Source: an uncultured Eubacteriales bacterium
Lineage (GTDB): Bacteria; Bacillota; Clostridia; Monoglobales; Monoglobaceae
NCBI GenBank assembly: GCA_905201285.1
Contig: CAJKNM010000003.1
Location: 1 to 62,819, forward strand
DNA length: 62,819 nt
Direction: 5' to 3'
Position numbers and translations under genes: made by a program. Shown piece after piece: positions 26,161 through 34,801 of this stretch (the first letter of the stretch is position 1; every line of letters starts with the position of its first letter). Below the pieces are notes generated by a model. That model saw nothing but the letters and a program-made list of their open reading frames with translations. It ran no database searches and was not told where the DNA came from.

Positions 26161-26571
26161 ATGGCAAAGACCTTTCAGCTTCAAATCATCTCCTGCGACA
26201 GACAGTTCTATGACGGCCCTTGTGAAGCGCTCGTATTTGACGGTCTGGACGGCGAATACGGTGTCCTTCCGGGTCATGAGCCTATGGTCACCTGTCTGAC
26301 AGCGGGGGAGCTTCGCTATAAAGTTGACGGCGAGTGGCACTATGCGGCAATAAGCAACGGTTTTATAGCCGTTAATCCTATTAAAACCACCATTATGGCA
26401 GACACAGCCGAATCCCCAGAAGAAATCGATGTTCGGCGTGCAAACGAGGCGAGACTCCGCGCCGAAGAGCTTCTTCGCCAAAAACAGAGCATACAGGAAT
26501 ATTATCATGTTCAGGCGGCACTCAACCGAGCTATGAACCGACTCAGGGTTACAAAACGGCATATGCACTAA
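26161..26571 (+). CDS. atpC: ATP synthase F1 subunit epsilon
   Basis: Regulatory and coupling subunit, 136 residues. N-terminal beta-sandwich (family block GEYGVLPGHEPMV, about 35-47) and C-terminal two-helix domain (DVRRANEARLRAEELL onward), the part that can inhibit hydrolysis. GGGAG precedes the ATG. It closes the operon; no clear terminator is visible in the 80 bases after the stop. Confidence 0.95.
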   Translation: MAKTFQLQIISCDRQFYDGPCEALVFDGLDGEYGVLPGHEPMVTCLTAGELRYKVDGEWHYAAISNGFIAVNPIKTTIMADTAESPEEIDVRRANEARLRAEELLRQKQSIQEYYHVQAALNRAMNRLRVTKRHMH

Positions 26572-26649
26572 TATCCTTGTTAATTATCGATAGAACAGCA
26601 ATACTTAACCGAAAATATTATTGCAAGACTACAAAATTCCGCCGATATG

Positions 26650-26678
26650 TTGACATCTTGCGGTTTAGGTCTTATAAT
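26650..26678 (+). promoter_or_regulatory. perfect consensus sigma-A promoter of the FNT gene
   Basis: TTGACA (26650-26655), 17-base spacer, TATAAT (26673-26678): every position matches consensus. The leader is about 55 bases and contains a short GTGCC/GGCAC hairpin. Confidence 0.88.
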
Positions 26679-26739
26679 AGATATGATGTGCCTTGACAGG
26701 ATCACGGCACAATAACATAAAATAAAGGATCGGAAACGT

Positions 26740-27384
26740 ATGAAAAACAAACATCTATCATTTTTTGCTGACGGAATTATGTCAGGCGTGCTTCTTTGTA
26801 TCGGCTGTGCGGTTAGCCTGTCTGTTGATTCAAAAATTGTCGGAGCATTTCTGTTCAGCCTTGGACTTTTAGCAATAATCACATTTAAGTTTGGTTTGTA
26901 TACCGGAAAGGCGGGCTATATGGCTATGCGTCCGCCGTCATATATTATAGAGGTTATTTTAACTATTTTAGGGAACATCGCCGGCTCGGCACTGGGCGGC
27001 GGACTCTTGAACCTCACCAAGCTCGGCGGAAAGATTTATGAACACTCGGCTGAACTCATCGGCACGAAGACGGCTGACTCGATGCTCAGTGCTTTTATTC
27101 TCGCTGTATTCTGCGGAATACTTATGTTCACAGCCGTTGAAGGCAACAAGCAGGCCACAGAAAGGGGCAACTTCACAGGCGGATTATTTATCGTGGTTCT
27201 TCCGGTTATGGTGTTTATCCTGTGCGGATTCAATCACAGCATTGCGGATTTATCTTACTTTTTCATAAGCCGCTATGCTTATGCGGCTGAATTTGTTCCG
27301 TATATCTTAATCGTTATTTTAGGAAACGCAGTCGGATGTATGGCGATTCCGCTTATTAAAAAGCTTTCAACAAATAAATTATAA
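26740..27384 (+). CDS. formate/nitrite transporter (FNT) family channel
   Basis: A 214-residue membrane protein with six predicted helices. FNT features: the early loop after helix 2 (GLYTGKAGYMAM), the glycine-rich stretch GNIAGSALGGGLL, and the central-histidine motif GFNHSIADLSYF (about residue 167), corresponding to GFEHSxANM in FocA/NirC. In FNT pentamers that histidine gates formate, nitrite or hydrosulfide. In this fermentative setting formate export is the most likely role, but no pfl or focA partner is in the window and selectivity cannot be read from sequence. It is a single gene with its own promoter and a shared terminator. Confidence 0.88.
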   Translation: MKNKHLSFFADGIMSGVLLCIGCAVSLSVDSKIVGAFLFSLGLLAIITFKFGLYTGKAGYMAMRPPSYIIEVILTILGNIAGSALGGGLLNLTKLGGKIYEHSAELIGTKTADSMLSAFILAVFCGILMFTAVEGNKQATERGNFTGGLFIVVLPVMVFILCGFNHSIADLSYFFISRYAYAAEFVPYILIVILGNAVGCMAIPLIKKLSTNKL

Positions 27385-27387
27385 CCT

Positions 27388-27420
27388 AAAAAGACGCGGG
27401 GCTAATTCCCCGCGTCTTTT
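27388..27420. terminator. bidirectional terminator between the FNT gene and spoIIQ
   Basis: AAGACGCGGGG, loop CTAATT, CCCCGCGTCTT, flanked by A-tract and T-tract, giving a strong stem usable from both strands. It serves the two convergent genes, and its right edge reaches the spoIIQ stop codon. Confidence 0.92.
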
Positions 27421-28225
27421 ACTCTGTCTCTGATGCAGTATCTTCAGGGATATAATCATGCGGATTTACCGTTTTTTCGTTTAGGCTGACCTCAAAATGA
27501 AGATGCGGCTTTTCGGCCGATTCCGCCGCTGCGGTTGCTCCCACTCTTCCGATTTTTGCTCCGGTTTTGACTTCATCACCGACTGCGACCTCATCGGTCT
27601 CAGCAAGATTTGAATAAATCGTCCTAAGTCCGCCGTTGTGCAGCACAATCACCGTCCTGCCTAACATTCCGTTATCGCTCACCGCCTCAACAATGCCGTC
27701 CGCGGCGGCAAGAACCTCCGTTCCCTCCTCGGCGTATATGTCGATGCCGTCATGTGTACGCCAATCCTGCATAGTTTCGGAATATACCAGCTCGTCACCC
27801 GAATAATCTTTGGTAACAGCACCCCTCACAGGCAATGTAATTGAGGGCTTTCCCCCGTCCTGTTTTTGTGAATTATTCTTGTCATCACTCTTGTCGGTCT
27901 GAGCTGGTTCCGATGTCTGTTCGGATTTTTCGTCCGTCCTTTCTTCCTGCTTCGGAACAGCCTGTGCAGCGGTCGCTGCGGCCTTTTGATTATAATCATT
28001 CTCGGCCTTTTCCTCGTTCCTGTTCGTCTCGGTTTGTGCTTCTTCCACTGCGTTTTTCCATGCCGAACTGTCAAAATTCTTCTTGTCGGCTGAGCTTCTC
28101 GAAACAGCGGCATTCATAACCACTCCAAAAGCAATAACTACCGCCGCAACCACTCCGATAACCGCAAGACTTTTTGTATTCAGCACACTGTTCTTCTGCT
28201 GTTTTTGCTTGTTTTTGTCATTCAC
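27419..28225 (-). CDS. spoIIQ: SpoIIQ-like M23 family membrane protein
   Basis: Forespore membrane protein that forms the SpoIIQ-SpoIIIAH channel during engulfment. 268 residues: short cytosolic N-terminus, one membrane helix (about 17-40), a Glu/Lys/Gln-rich linker, and a C-terminal LytM/M23 domain. The line KDYSGDELVYSETMQDW is characteristic of SpoIIQ. The zinc ligands HDGID and HLHFE are all present, so unlike Bacillus SpoIIQ it may be an active endopeptidase, as in clostridial relatives. Start is a GTG at 28225 with GAGGTG 6 bases before it; the frame continues upstream without a ribosome site. Only 82 bases separate it from ldh. Confidence 0.85.
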   Translation of the reverse strand: MNDKNKQKQQKNSVLNTKSLAVIGVVAAVVIAFGVVMNAAVSRSSADKKNFDSSAWKNAVEEAQTETNRNEEKAENDYNQKAAATAAQAVPKQEERTDEKSEQTSEPAQTDKSDDKNNSQKQDGGKPSITLPVRGAVTKDYSGDELVYSETMQDWRTHDGIDIYAEEGTEVLAAADGIVEAVSDNGMLGRTVIVLHNGGLRTIYSNLAETDEVAVGDEVKTGAKIGRVGATAAAESAEKPHLHFEVSLNEKTVNPHDYIPEDTASETE

Positions 28226-28307
28226 ATAAATCACCTCATCGATATTATAAACCAAATCGGTAAATTTATACATTCTATTCAATATTAAAAGTCTGACACC
28301 TGCATTA

Positions 28308-29255
28308 TTAAAAACCTATTTCACGTGCAAGGCTTTTAAGCGTCTCCGCACTTGACCTGAGGCCATGGATTTCTTCATCCGAAAAATCAATCTGAAGTAT
28401 TCTCTCCGCCCCTCCGGCACCGACAATAGTCGGAACGGACAGACAAATATCCGAGATTCCGTACTCACCCTCCATAAGGCTCGATACGGTCAGAATTGAA
28501 TTTTCGTCGCCGACTATACACTCCACTATGCGTTTGACCGCAAGCGCAATCGCATAGTATGTTGAACCCTTCTTGTCGATAATCTCATACGCCGCGTTCT
28601 TGGTTTTTGTAAAGTATTCCTCCTTACAGATATTGCTTGATATACAAGCGCCGCCGTTTTTACAGTAATCCTCAACATTCATACCGGCGATGCTCGTTAC
28701 CGACCACGCCGCAACCTCAGAATCACCATGCTCACCAATGATATACGTGTGAACATTTCTCGTATCGATATTTGCATTCTCGCCGATTAAATATTTAAGT
28801 CTTGACGTATCAAGAACCGTTCCCGACCCGATGACACGATTCTTAGGAAGCCCCGAAATCTTATGTGTGATATAGGTCAGTATGTCCACCGGATTGGTAA
28901 CAACCATAAGAAGCGTTTCGTCTGTGCAATACTTCATTACTCTTCCGATTATGCTCTTAAAAATATCAGCATTTCTGCGCAGAAGGTCTGTGCGTTTCTC
29001 GCCCTCTCTCTGGCTTGCTCCGGCAGTGATAATAACCATATCACTGTCCTTTATCTCGCTGTAATCCCCGGCTATAACCCGAACCGGCGTAACAAAGCTA
29101 ACGCCGTGACTCATATCCATTGCGTCACCCTCGGCCTTATCCTTATTCACATCAATAAGCACGATTTCAGACACAAGTCCGCTCATCATCAAGGTATAAG
29201 CAATGGTCGAGCCTACATTTCCCGCGCCGATAACAGTAATCTTACCCTTAAACAT
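28308..29255 (-). CDS. ldh: L-lactate dehydrogenase
   Basis: Reduces pyruvate to L-lactate with NADH. 315 residues with the Rossmann start VIGAGNVGSTIAY (8-20), the substrate-loop glutamine in TAGASQREGEKR (about residue 86), GSGTVLDTSRL and the active-site histidine in GEHGDSEVAAWS (about 178). The glutamine, in place of the arginine of malate dehydrogenases, supports lactate specificity. GAGGTG precedes the ATG. It follows the SLH operon by 70 bases on the same strand. Confidence 0.94.
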   Translation of the reverse strand: MFKGKITVIGAGNVGSTIAYTLMMSGLVSEIVLIDVNKDKAEGDAMDMSHGVSFVTPVRVIAGDYSEIKDSDMVIITAGASQREGEKRTDLLRRNADIFKSIIGRVMKYCTDETLLMVVTNPVDILTYITHKISGLPKNRVIGSGTVLDTSRLKYLIGENANIDTRNVHTYIIGEHGDSEVAAWSVTSIAGMNVEDYCKNGGACISSNICKEEYFTKTKNAAYEIIDKKGSTYYAIALAVKRIVECIVGDENSILTVSSLMEGEYGISDICLSVPTIVGAGGAERILQIDFSDEEIHGLRSSAETLKSLAREIGF

Positions 29256-29325
29256 TAAATCACCTCATTATATTAATATTAATTTCAGATATTTTATTAT
29301 TTGCGTAAATTTAACTGTTTATGCT

Positions 29326-32300
29326 CTATTTTTCAACTATAATTTCATTTGTGTCTCCATAAGACATCTTGACAAACACCGTATCCCCCTGAGAAATATC
29401 CGCTGTGCTTCCGATTCTCAGTCTCTTTCGGTTTTTATCATAAACATACACCGCGGCTCCGCTGAGCGAAACCGTTCTGAGAACATCTCCGGCGTCATAT
29501 GCCGAGACCATCAGCTTGTTTTCAAAACGCTCTTTCACAACAGCATGAGCGGTATACAGCTCGCTGAAATAATTTTCGGAATTCAGCGGCGAATAATCGC
29601 CTGTATTTTTCTCATAAAGCCGCCCGCTATCTATCATATCCGATGTCAGCATCATTCTGAAACTCCTGCAATGGCTCTTGCTGTCCGAGTAATACTGAAT
29701 CACCTCTCCCGCCTTAAACGGATTGTTTCCGTTCTCGGTAATTATTTTTGTATAATCGGGAAGCCAGCCGTCGGTTTTGTCATCGCCGCCGTCATTGTCA
29801 AAATAGATATATCCTTCCTCGCCCTTGGTATAGACCGAAAGCTTAAGACACGCCTCGCCGTCGGCATTGTTGATAACCTCGCTGTCTCTGATAACAGCCA
29901 CCGGGTCATAAGCCTCAACCCCTCTTTCCCGGCTTCCGTCCGAATAAACCACCGCCGCACCCGCGACATAGCTATCCGATACATCATAAAGCTCAACCTT
30001 ATAGTCAAAATCGGTTATAAGGCTTCCGCGGTTGCCTGTCTCATACTTATTCATATCACTCATATCCTTAGGAACAATAAACACAGGTGTCCTTGCATCA
30101 AGCTGGTACTTTGATGCAAAGACGCATAACGAGCCGCCGTAATATTTGGATGAATCCGACTTAAAAGCAAGATTAAACGTATCTGTTCCGACCGCACCTT
30201 TAATATTTTCCGCCGTTTCAATCGCCGAAATTGTTTTGTCCGCCCTTCTGTGAATTCTTAAAAGCTGCGGCGCAAGCGCAGAAATTTCAGCGGTTTTGTT
30301 TGCCGCTCCGTTAAGCCGCGTACTGCCCGATGTACTGCACACAGCTACCTCTCCGTCGGCAGTGATTATTCTAAGCATAGGCGAATCGCCGAACACTCCG
30401 CCGCCGTCGGCGGCCTGAAGATAGACATACTCCTCCGCTCCGCCTCGCTCTATGGCAAAAATACGCTTATTCATATCAAAAAATGCCGTGATCTCTGCCC
30501 CGGGCGAAGGCTCTCCGCCGATTTTTGCATAACCGTCTGTTGTTTTATATTCCGTCCCGTCAATCGTGAGCGCATCCTCTCTCATAGACGATACCTTTCC
30601 CGAAACGCTGTCATTTCTGACGGAAACGCGCATAACCCTGCCGTCCTCGCTTATTGCATAGGAAATTATATCATTTTTGCATATCTCAACATCATTAAAC
30701 TCGGTTTCCTCGCCGTATGCGTATACATGACAGGATTCTGACCTGTTAGCATCAAGTTCAAAGCTTCCGCCGAGGCGATCGGTTATCTTATCCGAAAGCC
30801 GCGCGCTGTTTGCGGCAATTCTGTCGGTGTAATTCCAGACAAGAATCACATCGGTGCTTCCGCCGTTTCTGATTAAATCCATATATCCCGAACTCAAATT
30901 TATCTCATCAGACACCCCAACTCGGCTTTTGTATCTTCCGTTATAGACTATCCGCGTATTGGCGTTTACTGAAATGTTCTTCTCTTTTTCACCCGAATCC
31001 TCATATACGATTTTGTTTCCGTCAAGTTTTATAAACTTATCGGCGGTTATTCGTGTGAGCTCACCGCCGCGCGGCTCTGCATACAAAATTACATCATCCT
31101 TGACATAGCATTTTGCATTTCTGCCGAGAAGCTCCTCCGCATTAAAGCCGGCCGATTTGTACGTTCTGTCGCCCACGGTTATTATATTCCGTCCGCTTTG
31201 AATATCACTTATGACCGACATACCGCCGGCACTGTTAATTATCCCCTCGACAATATCCGTTCCGAGGTATTTGTGAAGAACCGTCTCGCCGTTTTTTATA
31301 TACTCCGCGCCTTCGCCGAAGCTGCTTTGATAAATAAGCTCAGCTTCAAGAACGTTTGAAATCATCTGTGCACACTCGCCGCGGCTTATGCCCGAATTTT
31401 CATCGGTTATATTCAACCCGTCATAAATACCGAGTCTTTTTGCATACATTCGATAACCGTCAGGGTATCCTCCGCTATCCGCTGCCGCCGCGGAATATCC
31501 AAGCGAACACACAAGCATCTTTGCCGCCTGAATGTATGTAACCTTGGCATTAGGCTCAAAGTTTCCGTTTCCGTCACCGTTAATTACTCCGTGACGATAC
31601 AGAGCCGCAACATAAGCCGCCGCCCAATTATCCGCCGAAACATCATTAAATACCCTCTCACCGTTTCCCCCCGATGAAAGAGCCAGTATTTCAGCGTTAA
31701 GCTTTGAAAATTCTGCTCTTGACACCTTCTCATACGGCTTAAATTCATACTTATTATACCCACTGACCAGGCCTAAACCTTTAAGCTTAGCAACGGCCGA
31801 TTCAAAGGGCGTTCCCACACAGTCGGAAAAACCCGCACCGCCGTCAGCCTTGTACCTTGCGCAAACGCTTGAAAGCATAGGTGACCATTCTACCTCACTC
31901 TTATCACTGAATATTATTTTTACAAATTTCTGATTACTATTAAGGTTTCTCAATGAGTAGGTAACAGGAATCCACTTCCAGTCCTCTCTTTTTGTCACCT
32001 TTATATCGGGTTTGACCCCCTGCCAGTTCTCACCGTCCTCCGATGCCTCAAAAGAAAAATGCGGAATGTCATTCGTATACTTAAAATAGGTATAAAATAT
32101 GGGATACATTCCCTCTTTAACCTCATACTCAAGCCACTCCGCCGTATTTGTGCTCCTTCTGAACATACTGTAGTCGGTGTCATAGGCATAATAATCCTCT
32201 TCGGGCACAGTATATGCAAATAAATTTTCACTGTGTTTATACGCCGAATTAAAATCCGTACACTCGTCAATCAAAATCGCGTCAGCCGATTCGATTTTCT

Positions 32301-32421
32301 CTTCTTTATTTATTGAATTTTCAGCCGCCGAAGAATCGACCTCGGCCGCATATATGTGCGACAGGCACGAAAGCATAACCGCCGATGTCAGCACCGCCGC
32401 ACATAATCGCCTAAAGCGCAT
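29326..32421 (-). CDS. large SLH-domain surface protein with discoidin-like N-terminal module
   Basis: A 1031-residue exported protein. Signal peptide (1-25, ending IYAAE), a discoidin-like beta-sandwich module (about 50-190: AEWLEYEV, FSFEASEDGENW, FVKIIFSDKSEVEW), three SLH repeats (about 195-360: EFKPYEKVSRAEFSKL, NFEPNAKVTYIQAAKML, a weaker third), then about 650 residues of beta-rich sequence with no family I recognise. SLH repeats bind pyruvylated secondary wall polymer, so it sits on the cell wall. The discoidin-like module resembles the N-terminal part of the dockerin protein encoded just upstream. It begins 11 bases after that gene and ends the operon. No catalytic motif is seen. Confidence 0.82.
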   Translation of the reverse strand: MRFRRLCAAVLTSAVMLSCLSHIYAAEVDSSAAENSINKEEKIESADAILIDECTDFNSAYKHSENLFAYTVPEEDYYAYDTDYSMFRRSTNTAEWLEYEVKEGMYPIFYTYFKYTNDIPHFSFEASEDGENWQGVKPDIKVTKREDWKWIPVTYSLRNLNSNQKFVKIIFSDKSEVEWSPMLSSVCARYKADGGAGFSDCVGTPFESAVAKLKGLGLVSGYNKYEFKPYEKVSRAEFSKLNAEILALSSGGNGERVFNDVSADNWAAAYVAALYRHGVINGDGNGNFEPNAKVTYIQAAKMLVCSLGYSAAAADSGGYPDGYRMYAKRLGIYDGLNITDENSGISRGECAQMISNVLEAELIYQSSFGEGAEYIKNGETVLHKYLGTDIVEGIINSAGGMSVISDIQSGRNIITVGDRTYKSAGFNAEELLGRNAKCYVKDDVILYAEPRGGELTRITADKFIKLDGNKIVYEDSGEKEKNISVNANTRIVYNGRYKSRVGVSDEINLSSGYMDLIRNGGSTDVILVWNYTDRIAANSARLSDKITDRLGGSFELDANRSESCHVYAYGEETEFNDVEICKNDIISYAISEDGRVMRVSVRNDSVSGKVSSMREDALTIDGTEYKTTDGYAKIGGEPSPGAEITAFFDMNKRIFAIERGGAEEYVYLQAADGGGVFGDSPMLRIITADGEVAVCSTSGSTRLNGAANKTAEISALAPQLLRIHRRADKTISAIETAENIKGAVGTDTFNLAFKSDSSKYYGGSLCVFASKYQLDARTPVFIVPKDMSDMNKYETGNRGSLITDFDYKVELYDVSDSYVAGAAVVYSDGSRERGVEAYDPVAVIRDSEVINNADGEACLKLSVYTKGEEGYIYFDNDGGDDKTDGWLPDYTKIITENGNNPFKAGEVIQYYSDSKSHCRSFRMMLTSDMIDSGRLYEKNTGDYSPLNSENYFSELYTAHAVVKERFENKLMVSAYDAGDVLRTVSLSGAAVYVYDKNRKRLRIGSTADISQGDTVFVKMSYGDTNEIIVEK

Positions 32422-32432
32422 AGCTCTCTCTC

Positions 32433-33410
32433 CTATTTTTCATTTTCATATGCTATATATCTCGCCGCATAGGCCAGGTCTATTATGTCTATTTCTCCGT
32501 TTTTGTCAACGTCACAGAGTCTGTTTTCTTCCGTAACATCACAGGCGAAATTTTTAACGATAAAATCTATATCGTCCTTGGTTATCTTATTGTCTCCGTC
32601 AATGTCGCCGGGAAGCGGAGCGCACAGAACAAACTCGGCATCGCGCGAAAGCTCGCCCGATGATGCCCTGACCTTAAACTTTGTGTCCGCCTTCATATCC
32701 GCGGAAAGCGTTATAATTCCGTCCTCCGAAAGGCTAAATTTTTCGGAGTTTTCACCTATAACCTCCCACTTAATTTCCCCGCTGCATTTCTCGCCTATCT
32801 GGTCGAGAATTTCCGCTTCAAGGGTAATCTGTTTCGTGTCATACATCGGAAGGGTGAGCTCCTCCGCCGTAACAATCTTGATTTCGGTCGGTTCGGATTC
32901 ACCTACGTTTGCCCAAATTCCCGCGAAGTATGGATTCCACCAATTTTCAAGGTTTTCTTCCTCTCCCCATACGGCTTTGAGGCATCTCACTCCGCTCAGC
33001 TTTTCGGCGGTATACACAGCCTTTGTCCACCTGTTATCCGCCGGTATAATTGTCTCGGTCTTAACCTCCGCCTTTGTCCACGTCTTTCCGTCCTTTGAGA
33101 TTTCAAAGCTCATCGGCGCAACATCTTCGGGAAGGTGATAGCTCTCGGCCTTAAACTCAGTCAGATATGGTATTTCATAGACAACCCACGCTTCACCCTT
33201 TTTTTCATTACGTCTCAGAATTTTGTCGGCGTCATACATATCGTGTTTTTCATCGGCCAAAACCGTATAGTCCTGAACATTAAAACTCTCTTTGGCATTT
33301 TCAAGAGTATTAAACTTTAGCTTATACTCTGTGTCATTTTCTGCATATGTCGTAAGCGACAATATGAGCATTCCTATCAGCATTAGTGAAACAATTCTCT
33401 TTAACCTCAT
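32433..33410 (-). CDS. secreted dockerin protein with discoidin-like and Big-like domains
   Basis: A 325-residue exported protein. Signal peptide (1-23); discoidin-like module (about 30-165, with WVVYEI, MSFEISKDGKTW, VRCLKAVWG); a bacterial Ig-like segment (about 170-265, LTLPMYDTKQITLEAEI); C-terminal dockerin-like pair of calcium loops GDIDGDNKITKDD (about 270-282) and CDVDKNGEIDIID (about 300-312), each with the D-x-D/N spacing and closing Asp. No enzyme domain is present, which is unusual since dockerins normally tether hydrolases. The ATG overlaps the stop of the cohesin gene (ATGA), so the two are translationally coupled and presumably pair in the complex. Binding of its two partners is inferred, not shown. 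Confidence 0.82.
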   Translation of the reverse strand: MRLKRIVSLMLIGMLILSLTTYAENDTEYKLKFNTLENAKESFNVQDYTVLADEKHDMYDADKILRRNEKKGEAWVVYEIPYLTEFKAESYHLPEDVAPMSFEISKDGKTWTKAEVKTETIIPADNRWTKAVYTAEKLSGVRCLKAVWGEEENLENWWNPYFAGIWANVGESEPTEIKIVTAEELTLPMYDTKQITLEAEILDQIGEKCSGEIKWEVIGENSEKFSLSEDGIITLSADMKADTKFKVRASSGELSRDAEFVLCAPLPGDIDGDNKITKDDIDFIVKNFACDVTEENRLCDVDKNGEIDIIDLAYAARYIAYENEK

Positions 33411-34783
33411 TTTAAATCACCCCCGTCCGAATTTATAAAACGGTAAATCATTGCCGCCGCTTCGGCTCTTGTTATCTCCGACCGCGGATTAAAATGTCCG
33501 TCAGAGCTTCCGTTGATAACCCCTGCCGAATACAGAACGTCAACCGCGTGTTTAGCAAAGTCCGAAATCCCGCTTTCGTCCTCAAACTCACAATTTTCTC
33601 TTATCGCTTTCAGCGGCTTTCCCCATATTAATTTTCCGCGTTCTATTACAACGGAGGCTTCTTCCCTTGTTATATTGCTTTCCGGTCTGAACCCACCGTC
33701 GGCGTCGCCGCCCATTATTCCGAGCTGTGCCGCTTTCTGAACCGCTTCTGTATACCATTCTCCGCCTGAAACGTCAGAAAATTCAGCAGAGAGATTCGGG
33801 TTATATTTCACATTCGGAAGCAGGCTCATAATCTTGGCGAACTCCGCCCTTGTTATCGGCGCTTCGGGTTTAAAGCTGTTGTCCTCATAGCCGTTAATGA
33901 TTCCGCCTTCAGCAAGTTTTGAAATCGCCTCGTATGCCCAAAAGCTTTTATCCACATCACTGTAAAGGCTTTTATCTTCAGCGGGTTCTTCGTTAATTTT
34001 CGGTTCGTTGGGTTTTTCGACCCCCGTTGTGGTGGTAGGCCTTCCGCTGAACGAACCTCCTCCCGCTCCGCCGCGGCCGCCTCCTCCTCCACCGCTTGAA
34101 GGTCTGTCCTCTTTAACCGGCTCATCACTTTTGACTGATATGTTCACATATTTTTCGAGATCGTTTAAGGTGCAATATGTCATATCCGAAAAGACCTCCT
34201 TAAACGCTTTTAGTGTCACATTTGAATCCCCGCTTGTCTTTGCCGAAAATTCAAGCGTAACAACCGTTTCGGTATCCTCTGATTTTTTGTCACCCATCTG
34301 TGTAAAAGCAACCAAAAGCTCGCCGTTTAAATCCTTCTCTATCCTGATTGAATCGTCATCGGCATACTTCACATCAGATTTTTTGTGTTCAAGCTTGTCT
34401 GAATCAAATTTAAGCTCAGCTTCAAACGCATATATTCCGTTTCGGGGTGCAAGCGAAATATTAACATACACCGTATCACCCGCCTTAAAATCGTTGACGG
34501 GCAATGCCATATCCGCCGAAAATTCCGTTTCGGATTTCACCGGCAAAGGCGGAATTTTTGTCGGCTCGGTCGGCTCGGTCGGCTCGGTCGGCTCGGCCGG
34601 TTCGGTCGGTTCGGTCGGTTCGGTCGGTTCGGTCGGCTCGGTCGGCCTGGTTAAGTCTGACGATATTCCGGTCGGCTTGTTATTTTCTGTAGCTTTTCCG
34701 CCACCGACCTCATTTTGCGCAAATGCGGCTCCGCTCTGTGTGAGCATTGCCGCAATTAAAACAGTACATAAAAGCTTTTTCAT
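33407..34783 (-). CDS. cohesin-like SLH cell-surface anchor protein
   Basis: A 458-residue exported protein. Signal peptide (1-22, ending AAFAQ); a Pro-Thr-Glu tripeptide linker (about 46-75); a cohesin-like beta-sandwich (about 95-220: DFKAGDTVYVNISLAP, YAFEAELKFDSDKLE, VVTLEFSAKTSG); a glycine-rich linker (about 225-245); three SLH repeats (about 275-455: NSFKPEAPITRAEFAKI, GGFRPESNITREEASVV, GHFNPRSEITRAEAAAM). The layout equals small anchoring scaffoldins of cellulosome bacteria. It starts 18 bases after apeA and overlaps the dockerin gene by four bases. The cohesin call rests on pattern and context; it could be another Ig-like carrier domain. Confidence 0.78.
   Translation of the reverse strand: MKKLLCTVLIAAMLTQSGAAFAQNEVGGGKATENNKPTGISSDLTRPTEPTEPTEPTEPTEPAEPTEPTEPTEPTKIPPLPVKSETEFSADMALPVNDFKAGDTVYVNISLAPRNGIYAFEAELKFDSDKLEHKKSDVKYADDDSIRIEKDLNGELLVAFTQMGDKKSEDTETVVTLEFSAKTSGDSNVTLKAFKEVFSDMTYCTLNDLEKYVNISVKSDEPVKEDRPSSGGGGGGRGGAGGGSFSGRPTTTTGVEKPNEPKINEEPAEDKSLYSDVDKSFWAYEAISKLAEGGIINGYEDNSFKPEAPITRAEFAKIMSLLPNVKYNPNLSAEFSDVSGGEWYTEAVQKAAQLGIMGGDADGGFRPESNITREEASVVIERGKLIWGKPLKAIRENCEFEDESGISDFAKHAVDVLYSAGVINGSSDGHFNPRSEITRAEAAAMIYRFINSDGGDLK
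34556..34645. repeat. 9-bp tandem repeat encoding Pro-Thr-Glu
   Basis: Ten in-frame 9-base units (plus-strand form GGCTCGGTC or GGTTCGGTC) encode ten PTE-type tripeptides, with one PAE and a terminal PTK. The units near each end share GGCTCGGTC while the central run shares GGTTCGGTC, as expected from slippage duplications. It is the linker of the cohesin-SLH protein. Confidence 0.95.
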
Positions 34784-34801
34784 AGCCTAAGTCCTCATTT
34801 A

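Noticed and set aside
28308..29255. Malate dehydrogenase as the identity of the LDH/MDH family gene
   Set aside because: The substrate loop has glutamine (TAGASQREG) where malate dehydrogenases carry arginine.
29203..30114. 303-codon plus-strand frame over ldh start and the SLH gene
   Set aside because: Antisense to coding sequence on the other strand, no ribosome site and no recognisable domain.
34556..34645. Tandem repeats as a possible CRISPR array
   Set aside because: Units are 9 bp, contiguous without spacers, in frame and encode a PTE linker.
34008..34790. 260-codon plus-strand frame with Ser-Val-Gly repeats
   Set aside because: Mirror of the PTE repeat and Gly-rich linker of the cohesin-SLH gene; the minus-strand frame has a signal peptide and known domains.
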